The notes under the pieces are model-generated. The model ran no database searches and had not been told where the DNA came from. It worked only from the letters and a program-made list of their open reading frames with translations. A stretch of DNA of 64,000 nucleotides from Leptolyngbya sp. 'hensonii' (GTDB taxonomy: Bacteria > Cyanobacteriota > Cyanobacteriia > GCF-001939115), in assembly GCF_001939115.1 (NCBI RefSeq), contig NZ_MQTZ01000019.1, forward strand, positions 167,376-231,375. Reading direction: 5' to 3'. Position 1 is the first letter of the stretch. The number at the start of each line of letters is the position of its first letter. This document shows, piece after piece, positions 1 to 9,211 of the stretch. Both the position numbers and the translations under genes were made by a program.

Positions 1-699
1 ATGAAATTTGGAATTATTGTTTTTCCTGGCTCCAACTGCGATCGTGATGTAGCCTGGGTGACGGGAGGGTTACTCCAACAGCCCACCCGCATGGTCTGGC
101 ATGAGGAGAGTGATATTGCTGACCTGGACGTGGTTGTGATCCCCGGTGGCTTCAGTTACGGCGACTACCTCCGCTGCGGCGCGATCGCCCGGTTTTCACC
201 AGTCATGCAGGCAGTGGTTGCCCATGCCGCTCAGGGGAAATGGGTGTTGGGGATCTGTAATGGGTTTCAGGTATTGACCGAGGCCGGATTACTGCCAGGA
301 GCACTGGTGCGGAATCGGGATCTGCACTTTATCTGCGATCGGGTGCCCGTAAGGATCGAACGCACGGACTTGCCCTGGACCCGGCAGTATCAGGTCCGGG
401 AGGTCATTACCCTGCCGATCGCCCACGGGGAGGGCAGTTACTATGCGGACTCAGAAACCCTGGCTGCCCTGGAGCAAAATGGGCAGATTCTCTTTCGCTA
501 TTGCACGGCTAGGGGTGAACCTGATGGAGTGGCAAACCCAAATGGGTCGCTGTCCAATATTGCTGGAATCTGTAATGCTCAGGGCAATGTGCTGGGAATG
601 ATGCCCCATCCAGAGCGGGCTGCTGATCCCCAGTTGGGGGGGACGGATGGAATGCGGCTGTTTGAAGGGCTGCTGACGGCATTGCCGATCGGGGTTTAG
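1..699 (+). CDS. purQ: Phosphoribosylformylglycinamidine synthase, glutaminase subunit PurQ
   Basis: PurQ hydrolyses glutamine and delivers ammonia to PurL, with PurS, in the fourth step of de novo purine synthesis in the cytoplasm. The 232-residue protein is a class I glutamine amidotransferase: the nucleophile Cys86 lies in LGICNGFQ, and the His/Glu pair is in MMPHPER (His203, Glu205). The N-terminus [15 protein letters not shown] and the [10 protein letters not shown] loop are typical of the family. Length matches stand-alone bacterial PurQ. The ATG is base 1 of the window, so its ribosome site and any purS upstream cannot be seen. The 3' end overlaps the convergent lipoprotein gene by 4 bases. 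Confidence 0.97.
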   Translation: MKFGIIVFPGSNCDRDVAWVTGGLLQQPTRMVWHEESDIADLDVVVIPGGFSYGDYLRCGAIARFSPVMQAVVAHAAQGKWVLGICNGFQVLTEAGLLPGALVRNRDLHFICDRVPVRIERTDLPWTRQYQVREVITLPIAHGEGSYYADSETLAALEQNGQILFRYCTARGEPDGVANPNGSLSNIAGICNAQGNVLGMMPHPERAADPQLGGTDGMRLFEGLLTALPIGV

Positions 700-1577
700 G
701 GGCTGACCTTCTTCTCTGCTGCAGTTTTGTAAAGTTGGGCTGGTTTTTGGCTGACCTGATCTTCAATCGGCTTGACCTTGTCAATAAATCCTGTCAAGGT
801 TTGATAGTCTGGAACAGGAGCATTCGGGATGTAACCTACTTCCTGGGCAATGGACGGCAGCGCCTCATTCATAGCCTGCTGGATCAAATCTCGCTGTCTG
901 CTTTCCACATTAGGGCTAATCAACACCGAGCCAGGCGGAATTCGCCGACTGGTCTGCAAAATCCGCAGCGGCATCTCACTGAATTCTGAGCGGTAGCGCT
1001 CAAATTCATCTTGGGCCAAGGCTCCAGCAGTAACTTCCCCTTTAGAGACCTTCTCCAGCACGCCTTTCGGTGTGGCAGAGATGAGAATTTCGGCCAGACT
1101 GATACCATAGAGGTCGTAGAGGGGCACATAATAACCCGTCGCTGATCCCGGTTGTCCGAGGGCGATCCGTTTACCGTTCAGGTCTGTTAGCTTCTGAATC
1201 GGGCTATTTTTGGCTACAACCAGGACCGAATGCAAATTGGTGACACCCTGCAGGGAGAACAGCGGCACGTAACGATGGCGTGAAGTCGCGATCGCGGCCA
1301 GCCCTGCCGGAGCGAACACCAGAGACCAGACCTGGCGTTCGATCTGTTCCAGGGCTTTGACTTCGTTGTAAGCGGGTTCCAGTTCAATTAGGGCTTTCAC
1401 GCGATTACCCAGATACTGAATAAATCGCTGATATTGATCAATCGATTTTGTCCCTTCTCCGTAGGCTACCCCCCCAATCACTAATTTGTCTGACTGATTT
1501 TTCTGGGTCGATCGAGTTAGGGCACAGCCCCCCAGAAACAGAAGGCTTTGGGCCAGAAACAGACGGCGAGAAACCAT
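696..1577 (-). CDS. PhnD-like phosphate/phosphonate-type substrate-binding lipoprotein
   Basis: The 293-residue protein looks like a periplasmic binding component of the phosphate/phosphonate (PhnD) family. It has an N-terminal signal ([16 protein letters not shown]) whose lipobox Cys18 should be lipidated. The mature part carries family-like stretches such as [23 protein letters not shown] and [20 protein letters not shown]. No permease or ATPase gene lies next to it, so it may serve a distant transporter or act as a sensor subunit. The ligand cannot be deduced. It converges on purQ and diverges from the DUF3365 gene. Confidence 0.8.
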   Translation of the reverse strand: MVSRRLFLAQSLLFLGGCALTRSTQKNQSDKLVIGGVAYGEGTKSIDQYQRFIQYLGNRVKALIELEPAYNEVKALEQIERQVWSLVFAPAGLAAIATSRHRYVPLFSLQGVTNLHSVLVVAKNSPIQKLTDLNGKRIALGQPGSATGYYVPLYDLYGISLAEILISATPKGVLEKVSKGEVTAGALAQDEFERYRSEFSEMPLRILQTSRRIPPGSVLISPNVESRQRDLIQQAMNEALPSIAQEVGYIPNAPVPDYQTLTGFIDKVKPIEDQVSQKPAQLYKTAAEKKVSP

Positions 1578-1790
1578 AACTGTAAAACTCTGCTATTAGT
1601 GGATATTATCGCTACAAAGGTTACCAAAGTCAGCTATCAGCTCAGGGGTTGTCGCCAGTAGTAGGTTGCCTGTCTCCTTGTCCGTTCTTGACCGCGATCT
1701 CTTGAATTCACCGGAAAAGTTGAGCCTACAGGAGAATATCTTGTTCGGATGGGATCGGTCAGCACTGTTGCAGTCAATATCAAATTCTGG

Positions 1791-1796
1791 AGAGGA
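1791..1796 (+). promoter_or_regulatory. Ribosome binding site deciding a GTG start
   Basis: AGAGGA lies two bases before the GTG at 1799. The overlapping ATG at 1797 runs straight into a stop codon (ATG TGT TAA), so GTG is the only workable start here. Confidence 0.6.
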
Positions 1797-1798
1797 AT

Positions 1799-2698
1799 GT
1801 GTTAAACAATTTCAAACTCAGTACGAAATTTAACCTTCTGCTGTTAGCCGTTTTTCTGGGAGCCGTGATTCTGAGCGGGGTCGCCTTTGCCTCCTTGCTG
1901 AGCCGTAATGCGGAGCAGGAAATCACGGCCCGAGCTACTCTGCTGCTGAAAACCATGCTCTCCGTGCGCAACTATACCCTGACTCAGATCAACCCGGAAC
2001 TGGCTCCCCGACTGGAAACAGAAGCTCAGTTCTTGCCTCAAACTGTTCCGGGTTACTCGGCAAGGGAAATCTTTGAAAATTTGCGGACTAACTCGGAGTA
2101 CAAAGATTTTTTCTATAAAGAGGCAACCCTGAATCCCACCAATCTGCGGGACAAGGCAGACAGTTTTGAAGCAGCCTTGGTAGAACGATTTCGCAACGAT
2201 GCAGGGTTGAAAGAGCTGACAGGCTATCGATCGTCTCCTGCAGGGGATTTATTCTACATTGCCCGCCCGATTCAAATTCTTAAGGAAAGTTGCCTGCGCT
2301 GTCATAGCACCCCTGCAGCAGCACCGAAAAGCCAGTTGGCCAGTTATGGGAGTAGTAATGGTTTTGGCTGGAAGTTGAATGAAATCGTCGGAGCCCAGAT
2401 TATTTCTGTCCCGGCCAGTGATGTGATTGGAAATGCCCGTCAGGCTTTCCTGTTCTTTATGGGGGTGATTGCAGCCGCTTTTGCCTTGGTGCTGCTGGTG
2501 ATTAACTTCTTACTCCGACGAGCGGTGATTCATCCCCTGAATCAAATTGCCCAGGTGGCCAACGAAGTCAGTATGGGGAATATGGATGCCGAGTTTGAGC
2601 GCCAATCTGCGGATGAAATTGGTAAGCTGGCTACTGCATTCAATCGGATGAAGACCAGTCTGGTCATGGCCATGAATATGCTAAGAGGTGATCAGTAA
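1799..2698 (+). CDS. DUF3365 haem-motif sensor with HAMP domain
   Basis: The 299-residue membrane protein has a transmembrane segment at about residues 11-33, an extracytoplasmic DUF3365 (Tll0287-like) region, a second membrane segment at about 216-238 and a HAMP linker at about 240-290. A CxxCH haem c attachment motif (Cys165, Cys168, His169) sits in the sensor region, just before the second helix. No kinase, cyclase or methyl-accepting domain follows the HAMP, so output must come from a partner. The start is GTG. The stop overlaps the end of the convergent Ser/Thr kinase gene by 18 bases. A redox or gas sensing role is inference from the haem motif. Confidence 0.85.
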   Translation: MLNNFKLSTKFNLLLLAVFLGAVILSGVAFASLLSRNAEQEITARATLLLKTMLSVRNYTLTQINPELAPRLETEAQFLPQTVPGYSAREIFENLRTNSEYKDFFYKEATLNPTNLRDKADSFEAALVERFRNDAGLKELTGYRSSPAGDLFYIARPIQILKESCLRCHSTPAAAPKSQLASYGSSNGFGWKLNEIVGAQIISVPASDVIGNARQAFLFFMGVIAAAFALVLLVINFLLRRAVIHPLNQIAQVANEVSMGNMDAEFERQSADEIGKLATAFNRMKTSLVMAMNMLRGDQ

Positions 2699-4183
2699 GA
2701 CCTGACGCAATTCCTCTTTCTTTTTCAGATCAGGCAGGTGTTGGTTCAAGAGTTCCACCAATTGGCTGCGGGAAAGGTTAGGCTGCTGAGCCACTGTTCG
2801 TTGTACGATCAAAGGTGCGATCGGGCCAATCAGCCTTGCCAGTTCTTGCTCACATCGTTTGACAAAATTGGGGTCAATCGGATCCGTCGTTGCTGTGGAT
2901 GTCCCAGAGGCACCGGAAGTCCCGGTTGGGATGCGCGTTGCCTGATTGTACTGGACCTTGGTGGCAGAACCCGTGTCTGGTGCCTGGGTCAGGAGGCGTA
3001 GCGTTTGTTCTCGGAAGCGGGGCTGATCTTTAGGGGGCAGGGAAGCAACGAGCTGTTCCACCAGATCCTGAATGCTTGGAGCAGTGGTCAGTGCTTTTTT
3101 GAGGATGACCCCAGCGATCGGACCAAAAACCTCTCCAAGAAGCCGTTCCAGGTTTTTGCGCTGGTCTGCAGATAGATTCCGCAGGTCCGTCGCAATCTGA
3201 CTGGGGTCAGTTCCCCCTAGACCTGAACCGCTGACAACCCCAGTGGTTTTTCCGGGTGGGGTGGCCTCTTGTGGTGTCGAGTGGGGTGGCGCATAATTTC
3301 CCGGTTTGCTGGTTGGGATGGTAGGTGGCAGAATAGCTGTGGCATAGTTTTCATGGCTGATCAGATCCTGTACGGCCTTGAGGGCTTCCATCGCATTGTC
3401 ATAGCGTTGCCGATAGTCGTAGCGAATCATTCGGTCCAGGATGCTAGTCAGCCCTGAGGTAATTGAGATCCGATCGGGCATGAATGTACAGGAAAACTCT
3501 CCAGTTCGAGAATCTCGGGGTAACTCTTTCAGGGAAAGGCCAGATAGGGCCTGGAGACAGAGCATCCCCACCGCATAAATGTCACTGCTGAACTGGGGAT
3601 GGAATGCCTGTTGTTCACTGGGCATATAGCCGGGAGAGCCGATCGCCACCGTCAGATTGGTCTGCCCGTGAATATGGGCGGCCTGGCTGCTAACTTCCTT
3701 GACTGCTCCAAAGTCAATCAACACAATACGGTGATCTCGATTGCGTCGGATCAGATTGGCGGGTTTAATATCCCGGTGGATGACGTTGTTTTGATGTACA
3801 AAGGATAAAACTTGCAGAATATCCTGCAGCAGATCAAGCACAATCAGCTCGCTTAACTGCTTCCCAGGCGCGATTTCCTGGTCTAGACCATGGCCTTCAA
3901 TATATTCTTGGACCAGATAAAACTCATCCTCCTGCTCAAAATGGGCTAGCAGACGGGGAATCTGATCGTGAATGCCTAAGTTGTAAAGGGTCTCTGCTTC
4001 CAGATTAAACAGCCGTTTGGCGGTTTGTAGTGTTTCCGGATCATTGACCTTCGGTTTGAGTTGTTTAACCACGCACAGCGGTGAACCTGGGAGATGACTA
4101 TCCGTCGCCAGATAGGTCTGCCCAAATCCACCTCCCCCAAGGGGTCTGACAATTTGATAATGACCCGCCAGGATTCTTTCCAT
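2681..4183 (-). CDS. Serine/threonine protein kinase with two C-terminal GPIA repeats
   Basis: The N-terminal 275 residues form a complete Hanks-type kinase: glycine loop GGGGFGQTY, Lys40, catalytic HRDIKPAN (Asp138) and DFG 157-159. A Pro/Thr/Ser-rich linker follows (about 280-335). The C-terminus holds two related helical repeats of about 58 residues (about 340-398 and 438-496), each built around GPIA and then an alternating hydrophobic L-V-E-x-L pattern. They resemble the cyanobacterial helical module often attached to signalling proteins, which I name only tentatively (DUF8082-like). There is no membrane segment, so it is probably cytoplasmic. The kinase half is a close paralogue of the kinase at 31100-33016. 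Confidence 0.9.
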   Translation of the reverse strand: MERILAGHYQIVRPLGGGGFGQTYLATDSHLPGSPLCVVKQLKPKVNDPETLQTAKRLFNLEAETLYNLGIHDQIPRLLAHFEQEDEFYLVQEYIEGHGLDQEIAPGKQLSELIVLDLLQDILQVLSFVHQNNVIHRDIKPANLIRRNRDHRIVLIDFGAVKEVSSQAAHIHGQTNLTVAIGSPGYMPSEQQAFHPQFSSDIYAVGMLCLQALSGLSLKELPRDSRTGEFSCTFMPDRISITSGLTSILDRMIRYDYRQRYDNAMEALKAVQDLISHENYATAILPPTIPTSKPGNYAPPHSTPQEATPPGKTTGVVSGSGLGGTDPSQIATDLRNLSADQRKNLERLLGEVFGPIAGVILKKALTTAPSIQDLVEQLVASLPPKDQPRFREQTLRLLTQAPDTGSATKVQYNQATRIPTGTSGASGTSTATTDPIDPNFVKRCEQELARLIGPIAPLIVQRTVAQQPNLSRSQLVELLNQHLPDLKKKEELRQVLLITS

Positions 4184-4256
4184 TAATCAAAATTTTGTCG
4201 GATATTCACATATAGTAGCTACTTCTCTCTTACTTGATTTACCGGGTATTAACTGC

Positions 4257-4291
4257 TAGATCAGAAGCTTTAAATAAAAAAGCTTGATCTA
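4257..4291. repeat. AT-rich interrupted palindrome in a divergent promoter region
   Basis: TAGATC and AAGCTT (4257-4262, 4265-4270) are mirrored by AAGCTT and GATCTA (4280-4285, 4286-4291) around a 9-base loop, with a two-base bulge. A further AAGCTT lies at 4309-4314. It sits between the divergent kinase (start 4183) and phosphohexomutase (start 4402). It could be an operator or a leader hairpin; nothing identifies a binding protein. Confidence 0.4.
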
Positions 4292-4401
4292 AAAATTAGC
4301 TTTAACTGAAGCTTGTAAGATGTCAGTAACAATAGCTGGTCAAGCTGGCAATTCCTGGCAAAGAAAATCACAATTAACCTGTACATACAATAGCGAAAGT
4401 C

Positions 4402-5865
4402 ATGGCTTACCCTCTATCTGGGCTGAGCGTCAACCCGATCAAATTTGGGACAGATGGTTGGCGAGGATTAATTGCGGCAGATTTTACTTTTGAACGATTG
4501 GCACGAGTGGCTCCTCTGGCGGCGAAAGTCCTCTCAGACACCTATGGACAGTCTACGGGGAGTAACACGATCGTTGTCGGCTACGATCGACGCTTTCTTT
4601 CGGAAGAATTTGCTCGCACAACTGCTGAAGTGGTGAGTGCTGCCGGGTTTGACGTTTTGCTAAGTGAGGCTTTTGCCCCCACACCAGCATTTAGCTGGGC
4701 CGCCAAGCACCAGAATGCCCTGGGGGCTCTGGTGATCACAGCCAGCCATAATCCTGGCGCATATTCAGGGCTGAAAATTAAAGGGGCTTTTGGGGGGTCT
4801 GTGCCGCCAGAAGTGACCAAGCAGGTTGAGGCTCTCCTGGCTGCGGGAGAGAACGGGCCAGTTGCCACCCCTGGAGCCATTCAATCCTTCAATCCCTGGG
4901 AAGGGGGCTACTGTGAAGATCTGCGTTCTAAGGTCGATATTCCAGTTCTATGCGAGGCCGTGACTCAGGGCAAACTGACGGTCTTCGCAGATGTGATGCA
5001 TGGAGCGGCGGCTGGGGGACTGGAGCGACTGCTGGGGGTGCCCGTGCGGGAGATGAACAGCGATCGGGATCCTCTATTTGAAGGAGGAGCCCCGGAGCCT
5101 CTGCCCAAATATCTGTCCAAACTGTTCCAGGCGATTAAAGCCCATGATGAAACGAATCCCCTGGGGCTGACGGTGGGCCTGGTCTTTGATGGGGATAGCG
5201 ATCGGATTGCTGCGGTGGATGGGCAGGGCAATTTTCTCAGTTCCCAGGTATTAATTCCCATCCTATTGGAGCATCTGGTGACTCACCGAGGATTGACTGG
5301 CGAATTTGTCAAAACGGTCAGTGGTTCTGACCTGATGCCCAAGGTGGCTGCCCTTTATAACCTGCCAATCTTTGAGACGGCGGTGGGGTATAAGTACATT
5401 GCCGATCGCATGCTGGAAACCCAGGTGTTGTTAGGGGGCGAAGAGTCTGGTGGGATTGGGTATGGTCACCATATTCCCGAGCGGGATGCGTTGCTGTCTG
5501 CCCTGTACTTACTGGAAGCGATCGTCAGATCCAACCGGGATCTGGGGGATCTCTATCGGCAATTACAGACGAAAACGGGCTTTTCCTCGGCCTACGATCG
5601 CATTGATTTGCCGCTGGCTGGCATGGATGTCCGGGCTCGTTTACTGGAGCAATTGCAAAACCACCCCTTGACCGAAATTGCCAGTCAACCCGTGATAGAC
5701 TGCCTGACAGTAGACGGGTATAAGTTCCGTCTGGCCGATCAACGCTGGCTGATGATTCGGTTTAGTGGCACAGAGCCGGTGCTGCGGCTCTATTGTGAGG
5801 CTTCTACCCCAGATATGGTGCAGGAAACCCTGACCTGGGCTAGAGACTGGGCCATGCAACAGTGA
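4402..5865 (+). CDS. Phosphoglucomutase/phosphomannomutase family protein
   Basis: The 487-residue protein belongs to the alpha-D-phosphohexomutase superfamily, which moves phosphate between C1 and C6 of hexose phosphates. The phosphoserine loop is TASHNPG (Ser115), the magnesium loop is DGDSDR (around residue 262), the sugar loop is GEESGGIG (around 347), and the C-terminal phosphate loop is RFSGTEPVLR. The N-terminus IKFGTDGWRG is typical. All four signatures are intact. Motifs do not separate glucose, mannose or glucosamine specificity. A 62-residue gene follows 9 bases downstream and is probably co-transcribed. Confidence 0.93.
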   Translation: MAYPLSGLSVNPIKFGTDGWRGLIAADFTFERLARVAPLAAKVLSDTYGQSTGSNTIVVGYDRRFLSEEFARTTAEVVSAAGFDVLLSEAFAPTPAFSWAAKHQNALGALVITASHNPGAYSGLKIKGAFGGSVPPEVTKQVEALLAAGENGPVATPGAIQSFNPWEGGYCEDLRSKVDIPVLCEAVTQGKLTVFADVMHGAAAGGLERLLGVPVREMNSDRDPLFEGGAPEPLPKYLSKLFQAIKAHDETNPLGLTVGLVFDGDSDRIAAVDGQGNFLSSQVLIPILLEHLVTHRGLTGEFVKTVSGSDLMPKVAALYNLPIFETAVGYKYIADRMLETQVLLGGEESGGIGYGHHIPERDALLSALYLLEAIVRSNRDLGDLYRQLQTKTGFSSAYDRIDLPLAGMDVRARLLEQLQNHPLTEIASQPVIDCLTVDGYKFRLADQRWLMIRFSGTEPVLRLYCEASTPDMVQETLTWARDWAMQQ

Positions 5866-5874
5866 GGTTTAAAT

Positions 5875-6063
5875 ATGACGAGTTCTCCCGAGGAATGGTA
5901 CATCCTTAAACAGGAAAATGGGCACTGTCAAATTTTGCCTGCTTCACAGGTTAATCAGGAGGCAAAGGAGAGTCCGGAACAGTGGGGGCCTTTCACCTCT
6001 GAGGCAGAGGCGATCGCCCGTCGAGTGGGCCTGATTCGCGCCGGTAAATGCCAACCGATGTGA
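5875..6063 (+). CDS. Small conserved-looking hypothetical protein
   Basis: A 62-residue protein starts 9 bases after the phosphohexomutase stop, behind a GAGG-like site. It opens with EEWYILKQENGHCQI and ends with a segment (GPFTSEAEAIARRVGLIRAGKCQP) that reads like a small cyanobacterial family rather than random translation. I do not recognise a named domain. The position suggests translational coupling to the mutase. No function is proposed. Confidence 0.6.
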   Translation: MTSSPEEWYILKQENGHCQILPASQVNQEAKESPEQWGPFTSEAEAIARRVGLIRAGKCQPM

Positions 6064-6084
6064 AAGGGATTTCCTACCACGAAA

Positions 6085-6120
6085 CGCCTTAGAGGAATAT
6101 CATAATGCGTCTCTAAGGCG
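6085..6120. terminator. Hairpin between convergent genes
   Basis: CGCCTTAGAG (6085-6094) and CTCTAAGGCG (6111-6120) form a perfect 10-bp stem with a 16-base loop, 21 bases after the stop of the 62-residue gene and 22 bases past the end of ctpC. There is no T-run on either side. It may end transcription from both directions. Confidence 0.5.
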
Positions 6121-6142
6121 CTCCGGGGTTGACCGAATGGAT

Positions 6143-7471
6143 TTATTTTTTGGGGACAACCGGTTTTTTCACAGCTGACGGTTTTATGGGCTGGACGGGT
6201 GCTCCTTTCGCCGTAGCGATTTTTCGGGTCAGCACTTCCAGGGCCTTCGAATATTGGGGGTCGGCTGAACTGCCAATCTTATCCCGGTTCTGGGAGAGAT
6301 ACTGACGCTGGGCCTCAGATAACTCCAGAACGATATCTGGATCGATCCCGTGCTTGTTGATATCCCGGCCTTTAGGAGTCAGATACTTGGCGATCGTCAC
6401 GGCCATGCCAGAGCCATCACCCAACCCTCGGACTGATTGCACCAGCCCCTTGCCAAAGGTCTTGGTTCCCACCAGAACCGCCCGATTATTATCCTGTAGG
6501 GCTCCTGACAGAATTTCACTGGCACTGGCTGAACCGCCATCGACCAGCACCACCAGTGGCTTGTTAGTAAGGGCTTTGCGATTGGCCTGCTCCAGATCAG
6601 TAACCCCCTGTCGATTCACCGTAGAGACGATCGATCCTTCCTGAATCCACATGCGGGCAATTTCAATGCTGGAATAGAGCAGACCACCCGGGTTAGAACG
6701 CAAATCCAGAATGTAGCCCTCTACTTTCTGTTGTTCCAGTTTCTGAATGGCCTGTCGCATCTCACTGGCGGCGTTGGCGCTGAACTGGACCAGACGGATA
6801 TAGCCAACTGCACCAGTCGGGGTCTTCTGATAGGTAAACTTGACGGGATGAATCTCAATCCGATCTCGACGTAGGTCAAAGACCAGTTCTTGTTTGCCTC
6901 GCAGAATAGTCAGGGTGACTTTCGTCCCCACAGGCCCTCGGATCAGGGTGACGGCCTTATCCACGTTCATCCCCTCGGTACTCTGATTGTCAATTTTGAT
7001 GATGATATCTTTAGCCAGAATCCCCGCAGTAGCGGCTGGAGAGTCTTCAATGGGAGCAACGACGGTTAGTTTCTTCGTCTTTTCATCCTGGGCCAACTGA
7101 ATCCCAACCCCGGTCAACTCACCCGAGGTGTCAATCTGCATGTTTTTGAATTCTTCGGGATCCATAAAGCGGGTATAGGGATCGCCGAGCCGTTTCAGCA
7201 TTTCCCGAATGGCGCTGTAGGCTTCTTCCTTATTTTTATAGGTGCGATTCAGGTATTGGGTTCGGATGGCTTTCCAGTCCACCTGATTAAACGTCCCGTC
7301 AACATAATTGCGATCGACGATCTGCCAGACTTCGTCAATGACTTCCTTGGGACTTTCCCGGAGAAAAGATTCACCCTTGGAGATTTGATGGATGCCAGCA
7401 CCTGTAATGCTAATTGCTGAGAGGACAAATGCCGTTGCACCGAGTACGAGGCCACGATTCGATATCACCAT
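6143..7471 (-). CDS. ctpC: Carboxyl-terminal processing protease, CtpC-type (S41)
   Basis: This is a 442-residue S41A protease with an N-terminal membrane anchor or uncleaved signal (about 8-27), a PDZ domain (about 120-195) and the catalytic core. The Ser-Lys dyad is Ser316 in GGSASASEI and Lys341 in TFGKG, with the 25-residue spacing usual in the family. A Lys/Pro-rich tail (about 425-442) follows the core. It should act in the periplasm or thylakoid lumen. The opening VISNRGLVLGATAFVLSAI favours the CtpC branch rather than D1-processing CtpA, which is encoded at 55067-56326. It reads in the same direction as ispG but is separated by 378 bases. Confidence 0.9.
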   Translation of the reverse strand: MVISNRGLVLGATAFVLSAISITGAGIHQISKGESFLRESPKEVIDEVWQIVDRNYVDGTFNQVDWKAIRTQYLNRTYKNKEEAYSAIREMLKRLGDPYTRFMDPEEFKNMQIDTSGELTGVGIQLAQDEKTKKLTVVAPIEDSPAATAGILAKDIIIKIDNQSTEGMNVDKAVTLIRGPVGTKVTLTILRGKQELVFDLRRDRIEIHPVKFTYQKTPTGAVGYIRLVQFSANAASEMRQAIQKLEQQKVEGYILDLRSNPGGLLYSSIEIARMWIQEGSIVSTVNRQGVTDLEQANRKALTNKPLVVLVDGGSASASEILSGALQDNNRAVLVGTKTFGKGLVQSVRGLGDGSGMAVTIAKYLTPKGRDINKHGIDPDIVLELSEAQRQYLSQNRDKIGSSADPQYSKALEVLTRKIATAKGAPVQPIKPSAVKKPVVPKK

Positions 7472-7621
7472 AGATCCTGTTCAGTTTAGAAGGGAAAGAC
7501 AACGCCCAAACCTCACACCCTTCAGCAACCTCCTCCATTATCATGCGGGGTCGCATCATACTGCTGCTCTGGGCACTACCGCCATTTCATGCCATGTTGA
7601 ATGGTTGCCAGCTCACTCAAG

Positions 7622-7653
7622 CTTTAAAAGTGAAGAGCTATCCACTTTTAAAG
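7622..7653. repeat. 11-bp perfect inverted repeat
   Basis: CTTTAAAAGTG (7622-7632) and CACTTTTAAAG (7643-7653) are exact reverse complements around a 10-base spacer, 151 bases upstream of the ctpC start. The AT-rich arms and lack of a flanking T-run fit an operator better than a terminator. Confidence 0.6.
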
Positions 7654-7724
7654 TATGACGTACCCGACTAAAAATAGCTGTAGTCCAAAACGACAGATCA
7701 AGTGCAAAAAAAGTTGCCGACACC

Positions 7725-7752
7725 GGTTCCTATACCAAGGTTCCTATACCAA
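7725..7752. repeat. Tandem 14-bp duplication
   Basis: GGTTCCTATACCAA occurs twice head to tail with no mismatch, about 100 bases past the ispG stop. It may be replication slippage or a paired binding site. Confidence 0.7.
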
Positions 7753-7849
7753 GAGGGCATTTTGACCCAACCGATGAACAAACTATAGCAATTTTGCCCG
7801 GCGGGTCTCAACCGAAAACCTACGGCACTGCACAACAGCAGGGGTGCCA

Positions 7850-9076
7850 TCAGGGTTCAACCCAGCGTCCATCACCCTTGATCAGGTTAATCAGTTCCGC
7901 CACACCCTGGTCTTCCGGGACCCGCTTGATCTCCTCCCGCCCCCGGTAAAGGGAGATATACCCGGCCTGCTTACCCACATAGCCGTAGTCGGCGTCGGCC
8001 ATTTCCCCAGGGCCATTCACAATACAACCCATTACGGCAATATCCAGCCCGGTCAGGTGCTGGGTTGCTGCTCGTACTTTGTGGAGCACCTCTTCCAAAT
8101 TGAACAGGGTTCGCCCGCAGGAGGGGCAGGCAACATACTCGACCATGGTTTTTCGCAGCCCCAGAGCCTGGAGGATGCTGTAACAGACCGGAATTTCCTT
8201 TTCCGGTGCTTCTGTGAGCGAAACCCGAATGGTATCCCCAATGCCTTCCGCCAGAAGCGTTCCAATACCGACGGTGGACTTAATCCGTCCATACTCCCCA
8301 TCCCCCGCTTCTGTTACACCCAGATGCAGCGGGTAATCCATGCCCAGTTCATCCATACGTTGGACCATTAAGCGATAAGCAGCCAGCATCACTGGAGCCC
8401 GGGACGCTTTCAGGGAGATGACCAGATTGCGATAATCCAGGGATTCACAGATTTGAAGAAACTCCAGAGCAGATTCCACCATTCCTGCCGGGGTGTCGCC
8501 GTAGGTAAACAGCATCCGCTCTGCCAGAGAACCATGATTCACCCCGATACGCATGGCTTTTCCCTGATCCCGTAGGGAAACAACCAGAGGTTCCAGAGTA
8601 TCCCGAATTTTTTCGCCAATTTCATCAAATTCGGCCTGAGTATATTCGGTCCGATCGGCCTTGGGCTTCTCAAAAACATACAGCCCCGGATTAATCCGGA
8701 CCTTATCCACATGCTTGGCTACTTCCAGGGCAATTTTCATCCCATTGTGATGGACATCGGCAACCAGAGGAACAGGTTGGTAGGTCGCCAGCAGTTTTTG
8801 CTTAATTTCAGCAAGGGCATAGGCATGGGCCAAGCTGGGAACTGTGACTCGCACGATTTCGCAGCCAATCTCATGCAGGCGACGAATCCCGGCTACAGAG
8901 CCATCCACGTCCAGGGTATCTTCGTTGATCATGGACTGCACTACGACCGGATGACCGCCCCCGATCGTGACTGCGCCTACCTTGACCGGGCGAGTCTGAC
9001 GACGATGGATGGTGGGATCGGTGGATAGTTGGGCACCGAGAGCACTGGGAGCAGTCAGATTAGGCAGGGTCTGCAT
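7850..9076 (-). CDS. ispG: 4-hydroxy-3-methylbut-2-enyl diphosphate synthase (ferredoxin-type IspG)
   Basis: IspG converts MEcPP to HMBPP, the penultimate MEP-pathway step that supplies isoprenoids for carotenoids, phytol and quinones. The 408-residue protein has the [4Fe-4S] ligands Cys317, Cys320 (CPSCGR) and Cys351 ([10 protein letters not shown]), with Glu358 as the fourth ligand. The TIM-barrel part opens with [15 protein letters not shown] sequence (here [12 protein letters not shown]). Length is that of the bacterial-type two-domain enzyme. In cyanobacteria ferredoxin is the electron donor (family knowledge). The gene stands alone. Confidence 0.97.
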   Translation of the reverse strand: MQTLPNLTAPSALGAQLSTDPTIHRRQTRPVKVGAVTIGGGHPVVVQSMINEDTLDVDGSVAGIRRLHEIGCEIVRVTVPSLAHAYALAEIKQKLLATYQPVPLVADVHHNGMKIALEVAKHVDKVRINPGLYVFEKPKADRTEYTQAEFDEIGEKIRDTLEPLVVSLRDQGKAMRIGVNHGSLAERMLFTYGDTPAGMVESALEFLQICESLDYRNLVISLKASRAPVMLAAYRLMVQRMDELGMDYPLHLGVTEAGDGEYGRIKSTVGIGTLLAEGIGDTIRVSLTEAPEKEIPVCYSILQALGLRKTMVEYVACPSCGRTLFNLEEVLHKVRAATQHLTGLDIAVMGCIVNGPGEMADADYGYVGKQAGYISLYRGREEIKRVPEDQGVAELINLIKGDGRWVEP

Positions 9077-9211
9077 AGGAGTGTAGGGGGTGAGATCGGG
9101 AAACCTGACAGTGAAATATAACTTTACTGCTTTTCAGATTGCCACAGAGTGGTCCCTTTTGACTGGAAGGACGACATAAACTTCTCAATACTGAAGATAG
9201 AGGAACCCCGG

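Larger units (their letters stand above)
7472..7849. other. 378-base intergenic region between ispG and ctpC
   Basis: No coding signal is evident. It contains a perfect 11-bp inverted repeat (7622-7653) and a perfect 14-bp tandem duplication (7725-7752), listed separately. The ctpC promoter should lie here on the minus strand. Confidence 0.6.
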
